The notes below the pieces were generated by a model, which saw only the letters and a list, made by a program, of their open reading frames with translations, did no database searches and was not told the origin of the DNA. This document shows, one piece after another, positions 52,728-61,657 of a stretch of 62,039 nt of DNA (positions are counted from its first letter, which is position 1; every line of letters begins with the position of its first letter). This stretch comes from Pseudomonadota bacterium (GTDB lineage: Bacteria; Pseudomonadota; Alphaproteobacteria; Rhizobiales; Beijerinckiaceae), in NCBI GenBank assembly GCA_023386155.1, contig JAEWKH010000151.1, positions 1 to 62,039 on the forward strand, given 5' to 3'. The position numbers and the translations under genes are program-made.

Positions 52728-54938
52728 GTGAGCCAGCAGCCCACCATCCCTCTCACCACGCGGATCAAGCGCGCGGCGCTGTGGTTCGACGCTTGGCTCA
52801 ACTCTGCGCTGTTCCAGACCGGACAGGGTCTTGCGAGCGCAGGGGGATGGTACTCGGAAAAGCTGAAAGCCCTGCGTTTCCGCGGCCCCCTTCGCGCAAT
52901 CCTGGACCTGACCAGCGAAGCGACGACCCTCGGCGCGGCGGGCGGCGTGGTCCTGCTGGCGCTCGCCCTGCCGGCCTTCCGGGAGACGGAGGACGACTGG
53001 CTCAAGACCCAGGATCTCGCGGTCACCTTCCTTGACCGCTATGGCCAGGAGGTTGGACGGCGCGGCCTTCGCCTCGACGATTCCTACAAGCTCGAGGACT
53101 TCCCGGACTACATGATCAAGGCGGCGCTGGCGACGGAAGACCGGCGCTTCTACGACCACTGGGGCATCGACCCGATCGGCACGGCACGCGCGCTCGTGGT
53201 GAACACCCAGGGCGGCGGCGTCGTTCAGGGCGGCTCCTCCATCACCCAGCAGCTGGCCAAGAACCTCTTCCTCACCAACGAGCGCTCCCTGGAGCGCAAG
53301 ATCAAGGAAGCCTTTCTCGCCGTCTGGCTCGAGTTTCACCTGACCAAGGACGAGATCCTCAAGCTCTATCTCGACCGCGCCTATATGGGCGGCGGCGCCC
53401 ACGGTGTCGTGGCGGCGGCGGACTACTATTTCGGCAAGCCCGCCAAGGAGCTGACCCTGGCGGAATCGGCCATGCTGGCTGGCCTGTTCAAGGCGCCGAC
53501 CAAGTACGCCCCGCACATCAACCTGCCTGCGGCCCGCGCCCGGGCGAACGAGGTCCTGCGCAACATGGTCGAGGCCGGCTTCCTGACGGAGGGGCAGATC
53601 CAGACGGCGCGGCGCAATCCGGCGACCCCGATCAGCCGCGAGCGCGAGACGACCCCGGACTTCTATCTCGACTGGGCCTTCGAGCAGGTGAAGGCCCTCG
53701 CGGCCCAGAAGAAGTTCGGCAACGAACGCGTGCTGATCGTCAAGACGCCGCTCGATACGGCGCTTCAGCGGCATACGGACGAGACGCTGGAGAACATGCT
53801 TCGCCAGCACGGCCGTCAGTACAAGGCGGGTCAGGGGGCGATTGTCGTGATGGACGTGGACGGGGCCGTGCGCACCATCGTCGGCGGGCGGGATTACGGC
53901 CAGAGCCAGTTCAACCGCGCCACGGCCGGCCTGCGGCAGCCCGGCTCGTCCTTCAAGCCCTTCGTGTATGCCGCGGCCCTGACCACCAACCCGAAGCTGC
54001 GACCCAGCTCGACCGTGGTCGACCGGCCGGTCTGCCTGGGCAATTGGTGCCCGCAGAACTATGGCCGCTCCTTCTCGGGCTCGATGCCGCTCGTCTCCGC
54101 CCTGGCGCGTTCCATCAACTCCATTCCCGTGATCATGTCCGTCGAGATCGGCAAGGGCAACGCCAAGGCGGGCCGGGCCGTGATCGTGGACACGGCCAAG
54201 CGCATGGGCCTTACCCACCCGCTGACGGATTCGAGCTCGCTGCCCATCGGCGCCGCCGAGGTGACGCCGATCGACATGGCCGCGTCCTATGCGGTCTTTG
54301 CCAATGGCGGCAAGCGGGCCGACCCCTATGCCGCCTGGGAGGTCCGTAACTCCGCCGGCGAGGTCATCTATCGCCATGACCGGGACACCCCGCCCAAGCA
54401 GGTCCTCGACACCCGCGTCGTCCATGACATGAACTTCATGCTCAACAAGGTGGTCGAGGAAGGCACCGGCAAGCGCGCGGCGCTGGAAGGCATTCCGGCC
54501 GCCGGCAAGACCGGCACCACCAATGGCTACAAGGATGCCTGGTTCGTGGGCTATACCGGCAATCTCGTCACCAGCGTCTGGTACGGCAACGACGATTCCA
54601 GCCCGATGAACAACATGACCGGCGGCACCCTGCCGGCAATGACATGGCACGAGGTGATGGACTTCGCCCACCAGAACCTGGAGATCCGGCCCATCCCCGG
54701 CGCGAGCCCGGCCAATGCCTCCCGCGTGGCATCCGCCAAGGGGGCGGCGACCGACCAGGCCCAGGCCCCCACGCAGGCCTTCCTGGCCGGCACGCTCTCC
54801 CGCAAATCCTACGAGGTCCTGGGCGGTATCGGCTCCCTCTTCCGGTCGGTCGACCGTTCCGCGACGACAGGCAAGGCTCCGGAGACGTCGCGCAGCTCCG
54901 CCGCCGCGGATGGCCTGCGCCAGGTTGCGATGCCTTAA
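52728..54938 (+). CDS. Class A penicillin-binding protein (PBP1A-type transglycosylase/transpeptidase)
   Basis: 736 residues. Starts at a GTG (AAAGGACC upstream). TM near 65-90, GT51 glycosyltransferase with catalytic Glu in ATEDRRFYDHWGIDP and GGSSITQQLAKNLFL, then a transpeptidase with SxxK QPGSSFKPFVYA, SxN in RSINSIP, and KTGTT. It polymerises and cross-links peptidoglycan at the inner membrane. C-terminus has a short Ala/Ser-rich tail. Next genes encode DUF1214 and DUF1254 proteins and may be co-transcribed. Confidence 0.96.
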   Translation: MSQQPTIPLTTRIKRAALWFDAWLNSALFQTGQGLASAGGWYSEKLKALRFRGPLRAILDLTSEATTLGAAGGVVLLALALPAFRETEDDWLKTQDLAVTFLDRYGQEVGRRGLRLDDSYKLEDFPDYMIKAALATEDRRFYDHWGIDPIGTARALVVNTQGGGVVQGGSSITQQLAKNLFLTNERSLERKIKEAFLAVWLEFHLTKDEILKLYLDRAYMGGGAHGVVAAADYYFGKPAKELTLAESAMLAGLFKAPTKYAPHINLPAARARANEVLRNMVEAGFLTEGQIQTARRNPATPISRERETTPDFYLDWAFEQVKALAAQKKFGNERVLIVKTPLDTALQRHTDETLENMLRQHGRQYKAGQGAIVVMDVDGAVRTIVGGRDYGQSQFNRATAGLRQPGSSFKPFVYAAALTTNPKLRPSSTVVDRPVCLGNWCPQNYGRSFSGSMPLVSALARSINSIPVIMSVEIGKGNAKAGRAVIVDTAKRMGLTHPLTDSSSLPIGAAEVTPIDMAASYAVFANGGKRADPYAAWEVRNSAGEVIYRHDRDTPPKQVLDTRVVHDMNFMLNKVVEEGTGKRAALEGIPAAGKTGTTNGYKDAWFVGYTGNLVTSVWYGNDDSSPMNNMTGGTLPAMTWHEVMDFAHQNLEIRPIPGASPANASRVASAKGAATDQAQAPTQAFLAGTLSRKSYEVLGGIGSLFRSVDRSATTGKAPETSRSSAAADGLRQVAMP

Positions 54939-54941
54939 GAC

Positions 54942-55610
54942 ATGCAGACAGAGGCTCCCTTGACGAACGCCCCGGCGGCCGCTTCCATGCGCGCGTCATC
55001 GACTCCGCTATTGCCCGTGACCATCCGACGTGTGCCAACGGCCTTCCTGATCATCTACGCGCTGCTCCTGGCGCTGGGACTGGGCTTGAGCAGCGCCTAC
55101 TGGGCCATGAGCGGCGATCCCCCGTTCGGAAGCCTGCGCCTCGGCGCCTGGCAGGCCTGGCCGAAGCTCGGCTCGCCCGAGGCCGACCCCTACATGCGGG
55201 CGATCATCGCCAGGCGGGGCGACGTTCCGCTGGCCACCGGCGAGGGTCTGGGGTTCACAGCCCGGGCGGACAGCGAAGGCCGGCCCCTCGACTCGGCCTG
55301 CACCTACAGCATCGGCGCGGTCGCTCCCATCGCGCGCCTCTGGACCCTGACCCTCTACGACGGCGACGGACGCCTGCCGGTCACCGAGCTCAGGCGCCGG
55401 AGCTTCACCTCGGCGGAGGTGCTTCGGGACTCCCAGGATCGCTTCGCCATCGTCCTGTCCCGCACTCTCCAGCCGGGCAACTGGCTGCAGCTGCCGGCCT
55501 CGGGCCCCTTCGCGGTGTCGCTGCGCCTCTACGATCCTCCGGGGGCCGCCGGCGCCAACCTCGAGGAAGCCGACTTTCCCGTCATCCAGCGCCTGGGGTG
55601 TGGAGCATGA
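54942..55610 (+). CDS. DUF1214 membrane-anchored protein
   Basis: 222 residues. Polar N-terminus, TM near 33-55 (AFLIIYALLLALGLGLSSAY), then DUF1214 (ARADSEGRPLDSACTYSIGA, IARLWTLTLYDGDGRLP). Starts 4 bp after the PBP gene. In many bacteria DUF1254 and DUF1214 are one protein; here they are two genes, DUF1214 first. Function unknown. Confidence 0.84.
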   Translation: MQTEAPLTNAPAAASMRASSTPLLPVTIRRVPTAFLIIYALLLALGLGLSSAYWAMSGDPPFGSLRLGAWQAWPKLGSPEADPYMRAIIARRGDVPLATGEGLGFTARADSEGRPLDSACTYSIGAVAPIARLWTLTLYDGDGRLPVTELRRRSFTSAEVLRDSQDRFAIVLSRTLQPGNWLQLPASGPFAVSLRLYDPPGAAGANLEEADFPVIQRLGCGA

Positions 55611-56170
55611 GAGGCTTCGGTCGTTTCATCGTCGCAACCATCTGCGGGCTCGTGATCGCGGCAGGGGTTCATATCGTGGCGATCCTTGCAAGCCCTTACC
55701 TGGCCGACCGGGACGCCTTCGCCCAGGTCCAGTCCACGCTGACGGCCGACAGGGCGCAGATCGTGAGCGCCCCCGGAGGCGAGAACACCTGGCTGCCGAG
55801 ACCGGACCCGGCCGTCGCCGTGTCGACCTGCGCGTTCGACCTCGGCAACGGCCCCATGCGCATCTCGGCCCAGGCCGGTTCGCTTCCGCTGTCCTTCTCG
55901 TTCCACAAGGAATCCGGCGGCGTGTTCTTTGCCGTCACCGACCGCGCCGCCGTGCGGGGCGAGCTGGAAATCGTCGCCATGACGGCCCGACAGCTCGATG
56001 AGGCCCGCGCGGCCGAGGACGAGAACGACCCCTCCCGCGACGTGCGGATCGTCGCGCCGGAACGGCAGGGCTTCGTCATCGTGCGCGTGGTCGCTCCGAG
56101 CCCGAGCCTGCGGCCTCAGGCCGAGGAGGCGGCAAAGGCCGTCACCTGCACGACCGAACAGGACACGTAA
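55607..56170 (+). CDS. DUF1254 membrane-anchored protein
   Basis: 187 residues. TM near 8-30 (ATICGLVIAAGVHIVAILAS), then a DUF1254-like region (LADRDAFAQVQS, YDPN-like core DLGNGPMRISAQAG and ending APSPSLRPQAEEAAKAV). ATGA overlap with the DUF1214 gene shows coupled expression, so the two halves probably work as a pair at the inner membrane near the PBP. Confidence 0.82.
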   Translation: MRGFGRFIVATICGLVIAAGVHIVAILASPYLADRDAFAQVQSTLTADRAQIVSAPGGENTWLPRPDPAVAVSTCAFDLGNGPMRISAQAGSLPLSFSFHKESGGVFFAVTDRAAVRGELEIVAMTARQLDEARAAEDENDPSRDVRIVAPERQGFVIVRVVAPSPSLRPQAEEAAKAVTCTTEQDT

Positions 56171-56175
56171 GAGCC

Positions 56176-56685
56176 ATGCCCTGGCGCCCCATGACGGCCG
56201 AGGACCTGGGTCAGGTCCATGCTCTGGCCGATGCGATCCATGTCGACCATCCGGAGGACCTCGGGGTCCTGGCCGAGCGCCAGAGGCTCTACCCGCAGGG
56301 TTGCCTCATGCTGACGGAGGGCGACCAGGCCATCGGCTACGCGCTCTCTCACCCCTGGAGGCTGGGCGAGCCGCCACCCTTGAACGAGCCGCTCGGCGCG
56401 CTCCCCGCCGCCCCCACGACCTATTACATCCACGATGTCGCCCTTCTCCCGGTCGCGCGCGGCAAGGGCTATGCCGTGCAGGCGGCGGACAGGCTGATCG
56501 CCCATGCGCGCGCGGCAGGGTTCGGCAATCTGTCGCTCGTCGCCGTCAACAGGTCTCAGGCGTTCTGGGAGAAGGTCGGGTTTCGCGTTCTGGCCATCGC
56601 GGGCCTGGAGGAGAAACTTGCAAGCTACGGGCCGGACGCGGTGCTGATGATGCACGATCTCGCAAGCCCGATACGTGACGCCTAA
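56176..56685 (+). CDS. GNAT family N-acetyltransferase
   Basis: 169 residues: WRPMTAEDLGQVHALADAI at the N-terminus, acetyl-CoA loop in DVALLPVARGKGYAVQAADR (RxxGxG/A variant), and SLVAVNRSQAFWEKVGFRV at the C-terminus. Substrate not predictable. Five bp after the DUF1254 gene, likely same transcript. Confidence 0.92.
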   Translation: MPWRPMTAEDLGQVHALADAIHVDHPEDLGVLAERQRLYPQGCLMLTEGDQAIGYALSHPWRLGEPPPLNEPLGALPAAPTTYYIHDVALLPVARGKGYAVQAADRLIAHARAAGFGNLSLVAVNRSQAFWEKVGFRVLAIAGLEEKLASYGPDAVLMMHDLASPIRDA

Positions 56686-56716
56686 CGGCGTCTCATCGTC
56701 ATGAAATCAGGATGAA

Positions 56717-56920
56717 TTACGAGCGGCGACGTCCAGGGCTCTTGGAGGCCAGCGGGCGGGAAGGTCCGGGATTGGGGGAAGGTCTCTCGTAGCGGACGCC
56801 GGTGAAGAGAAGGATCTCGCCCCGGGGCTCATCTGCGGACAAGAGCGGGCGCTGTGGACGCTCCGTGCTATCCGGAAAGGCGATCACCACTCCCGGTGAT
56901 CTGGTCCAGACGTCTCGCAT
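56717..56920 (-). CDS. Small hypothetical basic protein
   Basis: 67 residues; beta-like first half (GVVIAFPDSTERPQRPLL, GEILLFTGVRYERP) and a basic Pro/Ser-rich tail ending SPGRRRS. GAGGAGGGC just before the ATG makes this a credible gene on the opposite strand to its neighbours. No family recognised. Confidence 0.62.
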   Translation of the reverse strand: MRDVWTRSPGVVIAFPDSTERPQRPLLSADEPRGEILLFTGVRYERPSPNPGPSRPLASKSPGRRRS

Positions 56921-57285
56921 TTTGCCCTCCTCTATCGTGTCACTGGCTTCCTCGACGACTGACTCACAAAAAGAGACCTATGGTTAACAGTTCGTTTCCG
57001 AAGGGCTGCGCACCCCAGAAAAATGCTTGCCCTGACAAGAAAACAACACTGACTGTCGCGCTTATGTTCCCCACGTGGCGCATCGTGAGAGACAGTTGAC
57101 CCGGTTTTTTCGCGAAGAACGATGCGCCGCTCGAAGGATCGGGCATCGGATCGAATCCCGACAGTAAAAACCGCATTTGGGTCCGATGCTTTGGTGCGTC
57201 CAAAAATGAAGCGCCCGCACCCGTTAAAGATGCGCTAAGGAAGGGCTCATAGCCTTCGACCCGTTGCCTTGAAGCGGGTTCGAGT
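56921..57285. repeat. Intergenic region with composite palindromic repeat
   Basis: 57078-57190 carries GGCGCATCGTGAGAG ... GAACGATGCGCC and GGGCATCGGATCG ... GGTCCGATGC, a diverged member of the main repeat family. The rest has no gene. Confidence 0.82.
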
Positions 57286-58302
57286 ATGGCGTCCTCTGCA
57301 AATCCGGATCTCTGGTCGGACCTGTCGGGTTTCGGATCGCCGGACGGCAATTCGGATGCCCGCGCGGCTCTCCTGAAAGTGAATGCGGAAATGTTCGCCG
57401 CCGCTCCGGCGCGCGACCGCGAGAGCATCGAGACCTTCGAGACGCTCGTCCTGGGCTTCCTGCCGAAAGCCGATCCCGCGACCCTTCTCGACCTCGCCCG
57501 CATTCTGGCTCCCTGCCGGGACACCCCGGCCTCGGTTCTCGATTACCTGGCGCGGCATTCACCCGATGCACGCGACATGCTGCGCCATCACGCGGCGCGA
57601 CCGGCGCCTGCTTCCGGCAGCCGACAGCTTGCGACCCCGGAGGGGCGGCTCAGGCTGGCATCGCAGCCGGACCTCGATGCAGGGGCGGTCAAGAAACTGC
57701 TGGCGCTGCGGGAGGGCGCGGTCGAGGATGCGCTGGCCGCCAACCCGGCCCTTGCTCCCGACGCCGCCTCGTTCGCGGATCTGCTTCAGCGGGCGCGCCA
57801 TCGCCCCGCCCTCGCCCGCATCCTTCTCGCGCGCGCCGACCTGCCCACGGCCGGCCAGGCGGCCCTCTATCTCACCGCCGACGGGGAGCGCCGCGCCGCC
57901 ATCCGGGAGCGCGTCGCAGCCTGCCTCGCCCATCGGCGTGCCACCCTGTCGTTCGCGCTGGCCGGGCAGGATCTCGCCGATCTCCTGGCCGCCGCCCTCA
58001 AAGGCGACGACCGGAGGCTGGAAAGCCTCCTGACATCCCTCTTCGGCTTCCCGGCGCATACGGATTGGCGCCTGCTCGAGAACGGACGCCACCGTCTTCT
58101 CGCCCTCGCCCTGAAGGTGCTGGGCGTGCCGCGCCACGAAGCGACCAGGATCTTCCTCACCCTGCATCCCGCCCTGTCCTATCCGCTCTCCGCCGTCAGG
58201 ACCCTGGTGCAGGAAATGCGGGATGTTCCAGGTCCCGTTGCCCTTGCCCTCGTCGAGTCCATCCTGGACGTCAGGACTCTCGCGGGCGAAGCGCTCGCAT
58301 AG
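57286..58302 (+). CDS. DUF2336 domain protein
   Basis: 338 residues, largely alpha-helical HEAT-like repeats (LVLGFLPKADPATLLDLARI, LYLTADGERRAAIRERVAAC, TRIFLTLHPALSYPLSAVRT), matching DUF2336, a family frequent in alphaproteobacteria and often linked to signalling. No signal peptide, so cytoplasmic. No clear SD before the ATG, so the start is uncertain. Confidence 0.84.
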   Translation: MASSANPDLWSDLSGFGSPDGNSDARAALLKVNAEMFAAAPARDRESIETFETLVLGFLPKADPATLLDLARILAPCRDTPASVLDYLARHSPDARDMLRHHAARPAPASGSRQLATPEGRLRLASQPDLDAGAVKKLLALREGAVEDALAANPALAPDAASFADLLQRARHRPALARILLARADLPTAGQAALYLTADGERRAAIRERVAACLAHRRATLSFALAGQDLADLLAAALKGDDRRLESLLTSLFGFPAHTDWRLLENGRHRLLALALKVLGVPRHEATRIFLTLHPALSYPLSAVRTLVQEMRDVPGPVALALVESILDVRTLAGEALA

Positions 58303-58411
58303 GCCGGGCGTTCGCCCGCGACTGTTGCCTTAATAGTCCGGCTCATGTCGATGCCGCGTCGACCGCGTTTCTGCTAGATTGCTTGCGTCGCCAATCTGAC
58401 TGGAGGGTCGG

Positions 58412-59023
58412 ATGTACCTGCAGACGATCGAGGAAGAGCAAGCCACCGGCAGGGTCGCGGAGATCTACGAGAAGCAGAAGGCGCAGCTCGGCTTCGTCAT
58501 GGAGGCGGCGAAGTGCTTCACCGCCCGGCCGGACCTGCTGCCGATCTACACGGATTTCTCCGACAGGATCCGCGCCGGATTCTCCCTCAGCCTGCGCGAG
58601 TGGCGCCTGATCACGCTGATCGCCGCAAAGCACATCCCCTCCACCTATTGCTCCCACGTCTACAGCCGGCAGCTCATCGACGATCTCGGCTCGAAGGAGG
58701 CCGTGCTCGCCGTTCAGCGGGACTACCGGAACGCCGGCCTGCCGGACAGGGATGTCGAGATGCTGGCCTATGCGGAGAAGGTCGCGCGGGACGCATCCCG
58801 GATCTCCCAGGCCGATATCGACCGCCTGAGGCGAACGGGTTTCTCGGACCGGGAGATCTGCGACATCGCCCTCTGCGCCGCTTTCCGCTGCTTCGTCAGC
58901 CGCTTCTTCGACGCCACCGGCGCGGGAACCGAGGCGGCCTTCATCGATGAGGATTCCGAGTTCCGGACGGCCATGAACGTGGGCCGGCCGCTGCAAAATG
59001 CGAGCAGCACCGACCCGGCCTAG
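58412..59023 (+). CDS. Carboxymuconolactone decarboxylase / AhpD-like protein with one active-site Cys
   Basis: 203 residues. CMD fold: EIYEKQKAQLGFVMEAAKCF, LREWRLITLIAAKHIPSTYC, SHVYSRQLIDDLGS, ADIDRLRRTGFSDREICDIA. The CxxC peroxidase pair is reduced to a single Cys (PSTYCSH; the first Cys position is Ser), with the following His kept. GGAGGG SD. Could be a peroxidase-like protein with a one-Cys mechanism or a non-catalytic member. Confidence 0.88.
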   Translation: MYLQTIEEEQATGRVAEIYEKQKAQLGFVMEAAKCFTARPDLLPIYTDFSDRIRAGFSLSLREWRLITLIAAKHIPSTYCSHVYSRQLIDDLGSKEAVLAVQRDYRNAGLPDRDVEMLAYAEKVARDASRISQADIDRLRRTGFSDREICDIALCAAFRCFVSRFFDATGAGTEAAFIDEDSEFRTAMNVGRPLQNASSTDPA

Positions 59024-59115
59024 AGATGTTTCCACTGGTGTGGGAACATCTCTCCTCTTTGTTGTGCCGCATTTTTTTGACGGCGAACCGGATCCACTTC
59101 GCCGAAAAATGCTCT
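59024..59115. repeat. Third-type palindromic repeat, inverted to the copy at 40317
   Basis: AGATGTTTCCACTGG ... GGGAACATCTC, then GTGCCGCATTTTTTTGACGG ... CGCCGAAAAATGCTCT. Aligns in reverse orientation with 40317-40409. Confidence 0.88.
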
Positions 59116-59139
59116 AACGCCAACAAGCCGGAAACCCGA

Positions 59140-59481
59140 TCAGCCTTCCTCGGCGAGGTCGAGGAAGTGGCGCCCTGCCCTGTCGTCCACCTCCACGAGC
59201 CAGAGGTCGGGGTCGAAGCGGAGTTCGCGCGTCATGCGCTCCTCCACGTCGAGGGGCATCACGTCCTGCAGGATCGGCGAGAACAGGCGCTCGCCGCTCT
59301 CGTCGAGGAAGAGCTGCGGCGCGGGACCGTAGAGGCTCGCCGTGCCGTCGAGCCGGTCCACCTTCACGTAGATCGCACCGGCCTCGGCCGCGCCGCGCTT
59401 GCGCAGGGCGGCGTCGACTCCCTCCACCGAGCAGCGGCGCAGATAGGCGGATACCCAGAAATCCGAGCGGAGCCTGGTCAC
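59140..59481 (-). CDS. DUF1491 family protein
   Basis: 113 residues with the family pattern RLRSDFWVSAYLRRCSVEGV, AIYVKVDRLDGTASLYGPAP and a C-terminus VEVDDRAGRHFLDLAEEG. GTG start; GTGA overlap with the upstream peptidoglycan-binding gene shows coupling. Function unknown; cytoplasmic, common in alphaproteobacteria. Confidence 0.9.
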   Translation of the reverse strand: MTRLRSDFWVSAYLRRCSVEGVDAALRKRGAAEAGAIYVKVDRLDGTASLYGPAPQLFLDESGERLFSPILQDVMPLDVEERMTRELRFDPDLWLVEVDDRAGRHFLDLAEEG

Positions 59482-60341
59482 TGCGGGACCGTGATGCCGG
59501 ATGCGGCGGAGAGCTCGCGGACGGTCCGCGCGTTGAATTCTCCGGTGACGGGCAGCCGGCGATCCTGCTCGAAGCGTTCGATGGCCTGCCGCGTGCCGGA
59601 GCCCATCATGCCATCCACCTTCAGGCTGTAGCCCAGCCGCGCCAGGGCACGCTGGCCCGCCAGGACGATATCCCCCTGGTCGGCTCGGCCCACATTGCCG
59701 GGCGGCACCGGCACCGGCCCGCCCATGCGGATCATGTCGGCGATCGGGTCGCGTCCGGCGCTCCGCAGGGGCGCGGATGCGGGCGCAGCGGGGGCGGCCA
59801 TCTGCGGCGGGCGCGCCGGCGGGGCCGCGACGGGAACGGGCTGGCCGCCGTTGCGGATCATCTCGGCGATCGGATTGCGGGCGGATGCCTTCGGGGTGGA
59901 GACCGTGGGAGCCGGCGCCGGCTCCGTGTCGGCATGCGCGACGGCCCCGTGGGGGACGACTGACGCCTGCTCGGCGGCAGGCTGGGGCCCGGGGCGGGCC
60001 GGCGGCAGGGGCTGGTAAGCCTCGCCCGACGCCTCGGCCTCCGGCTCCAGCACGACCTCCCGCGTGTCGAAGAGCGGCGCCGGATGGCGGCTGCTCTGCA
60101 GGGCCAGGGCGTTCCAGGCAATCGCGCCGCCGCACCCGGTCAGAAACAGGGCGGCCAGGATCTGGCGCGGATGACTGACGACGAAGGACGCCACCCGCTC
60201 GCCGATGCCCGGCTTGCGCGGCGGCCTGGCGGCCCGCTTCTGCACCGGCCGGGCCGGAGCCTTCCGGCGCACGACGGCGGGCAGGTCGAGATCGTCATCG
60301 GGATGATCGACAAAGGCTTCACGCAAGGGAGTCGTTTCCAT
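59478..60341 (-). CDS. Membrane-anchored peptidoglycan-binding protein
   Basis: 287 residues. Basic cytoplasmic N-terminus, TM near 55-75 (HPRQILAALFLTGCGGAIAW), a long Pro/Ala-rich periplasmic linker with a twofold repeat (NPIAEMIRNGG and DPIADMIRMGG), and a C-terminal PG_binding_1 domain (GQRALARLGYSLKVDGMMGS, TRQAIERFEQDRRLP). It should tether the inner membrane to the wall. ATG at 60341 gives a good topology though no SD is visible. Confidence 0.88.
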   Translation of the reverse strand: METTPLREAFVDHPDDDLDLPAVVRRKAPARPVQKRAARPPRKPGIGERVASFVVSHPRQILAALFLTGCGGAIAWNALALQSSRHPAPLFDTREVVLEPEAEASGEAYQPLPPARPGPQPAAEQASVVPHGAVAHADTEPAPAPTVSTPKASARNPIAEMIRNGGQPVPVAAPPARPPQMAAPAAPASAPLRSAGRDPIADMIRMGGPVPVPPGNVGRADQGDIVLAGQRALARLGYSLKVDGMMGSGTRQAIERFEQDRRLPVTGEFNARTVRELSAASGITVPQ

Positions 60342-60679
60342 CTTCGAGGAGTGATGTCGTTTTGGTCCGTGCGTCGTGCAAGACAAGGCGGCCGTGCACC
60401 GTTTCTTGTCTTTCTCGCGGCAAGCCTGACAGAGCCGGCTTAAACGAAACCTAATTGCCCCGGCCCGCCCCCTGGAGCGGCCCGGCCAGGACTGCGGGTT
60501 CGGGGCCACGGCCCATGAGCGCCTCGATTTTACCCTTGTTTTCCAGGGAGTTGATGAATCGACGCCGTGGCAAGGTTTTGTTCATCCTGTTTCCAGATTC
60601 ATCGCGCGGCTCCTACGCGGCGCCGGCCTCCTACGTTATGGTGCTGCGTCGGTCTTCGTTTCAGGCACCCCACAGCCGC
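60342..60679. other. Intergenic region between divergent envelope genes
   Basis: 338 bp without a secure gene. It holds the promoters of the divergent peptidoglycan-binding and small membrane protein genes. No repeat or terminator recognised. Confidence 0.5.
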
Positions 60680-61003
60680 ATGCTTTCGATCCTCCGTTCC
60701 ATCCTCATCATCGGGCTCATCTTCTATTACTCGCCCGTGCGCCAGCAGGGCGAGGGAACGGCGGCCGTCGAGGCTCTTCTCGCGCCGAAGGCGGGTGGGT
60801 CGGCCGTTGCCGGGCCGGCCCCCGCGGCAGGCGATCCCGGCCATCTCGAGACCGTATGGAAAGCTCTTCCCGACAGCGCCAAGCAGGCGGTGGTCGACAG
60901 GATCCTCACCGGCTCCGGCCTTCCCGTGATCGGCTCCGCCAAGCCTTCGGACACCCTGCTGCCGGAGGACCGCGAGCCTGCCGCGTCTAGGCCGCGCACT
61001 TAA
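60680..61003 (+). CDS. Small membrane-anchored hypothetical protein
   Basis: 107 residues: one N-terminal TM (LSILRSILIIGLIFYYSPV), an Ala/Gly-rich linker and a short helical end (TVWKALPDSAKQAVVDRILT). ATG at 60680 puts the TM first; the SD is weak and longer in-frame starts exist. Similar proteins occur in Hyphomicrobiales; function unknown. Confidence 0.6.
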   Translation: MLSILRSILIIGLIFYYSPVRQQGEGTAAVEALLAPKAGGSAVAGPAPAAGDPGHLETVWKALPDSAKQAVVDRILTGSGLPVIGSAKPSDTLLPEDREPAASRPRT

Positions 61004-61059
61004 ATCCAGTTGCCGAAGTCGCCAAACGGGGCGGCGATGATTATATGACGGGCAGACAA

Positions 61060-61213
61060 GCGCATCGTGCGGACCCAAAGGGCCACGTCCGTGAAAAGTG
61101 GATCCGGTTTTCGCTGACGCGGCCCTTCGGGTCGGTGAAGAACGATGCGCCAGTTTAGGAATTGAGCATCGGATTCGATCCCAAAAGTGGAGTCCACTTT
61201 TGGGTCCGATGCT
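61060..61213. repeat. Composite palindromic repeat upstream of sufE
   Basis: GCGCATCGTGCGGACCC ... GAACGATGCGCC then GAGCATCGGATTCG ... GGGTCCGATGCTT. Direct homologue of 36761-36912. It ends 15 bp before the sufE ATG. Confidence 0.92.
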
Positions 61214-61228
61214 TTAGACAGGTTTGCC

Positions 61229-61657
61229 ATGCTGCCGACAATCGACGAAATCGTTTCCAATTTCGAGCTGCTCGACGAGTGGGAGGAGCGCTACCGCTAC
61301 CTCATCGAGCTCGGCCGCCTCATGGAGCCGCTGCCGGACGCAGCCTATAACGACGTCAACAAGGTCCAGGGCTGCGCCAGCCAGGTCTGGCTCCAGACCG
61401 ATCTCGATTCGTCCGACGGCGAGCCCGTCCTGCATCTGCGCGGCGACAGCGACGCCCATATCGTGCGCGGCCTCGTGGCGCTCCTGATCTCCCTCTACAG
61501 CGGCAGGACGGCCTCCGAGGCCCTCTCCACCGATGCCCTCGCCCTGTTCAAGGAGCTCGGCCTGTCCGAGCATCTGACGCCGCAACGCTCGAACGGCGTC
61601 AGATCCATGGTCGAACGCATCCGCCGCGATGCCCAGATGGCCCTGGCGGCGTCCTGA
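61229..61657 (+). CDS. sufE: SufE cysteine-desulfurase activator
   Basis: 142-residue protein that accepts sulfur from SufS for Fe-S cluster assembly. Sulfur-acceptor Cys49 in VQGCASQVWL, LEWR-like start (FELLDEWEERYRYLIELGR), and GGLSEHLTPQRSNGVRSMVE end. The ATG at 61229 follows a palindromic repeat by 15 bp; the frame extends upstream into the repeat, but the family start is here. No suf operon neighbours. Confidence 0.95.
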   Translation: MLPTIDEIVSNFELLDEWEERYRYLIELGRLMEPLPDAAYNDVNKVQGCASQVWLQTDLDSSDGEPVLHLRGDSDAHIVRGLVALLISLYSGRTASEALSTDALALFKELGLSEHLTPQRSNGVRSMVERIRRDAQMALAAS

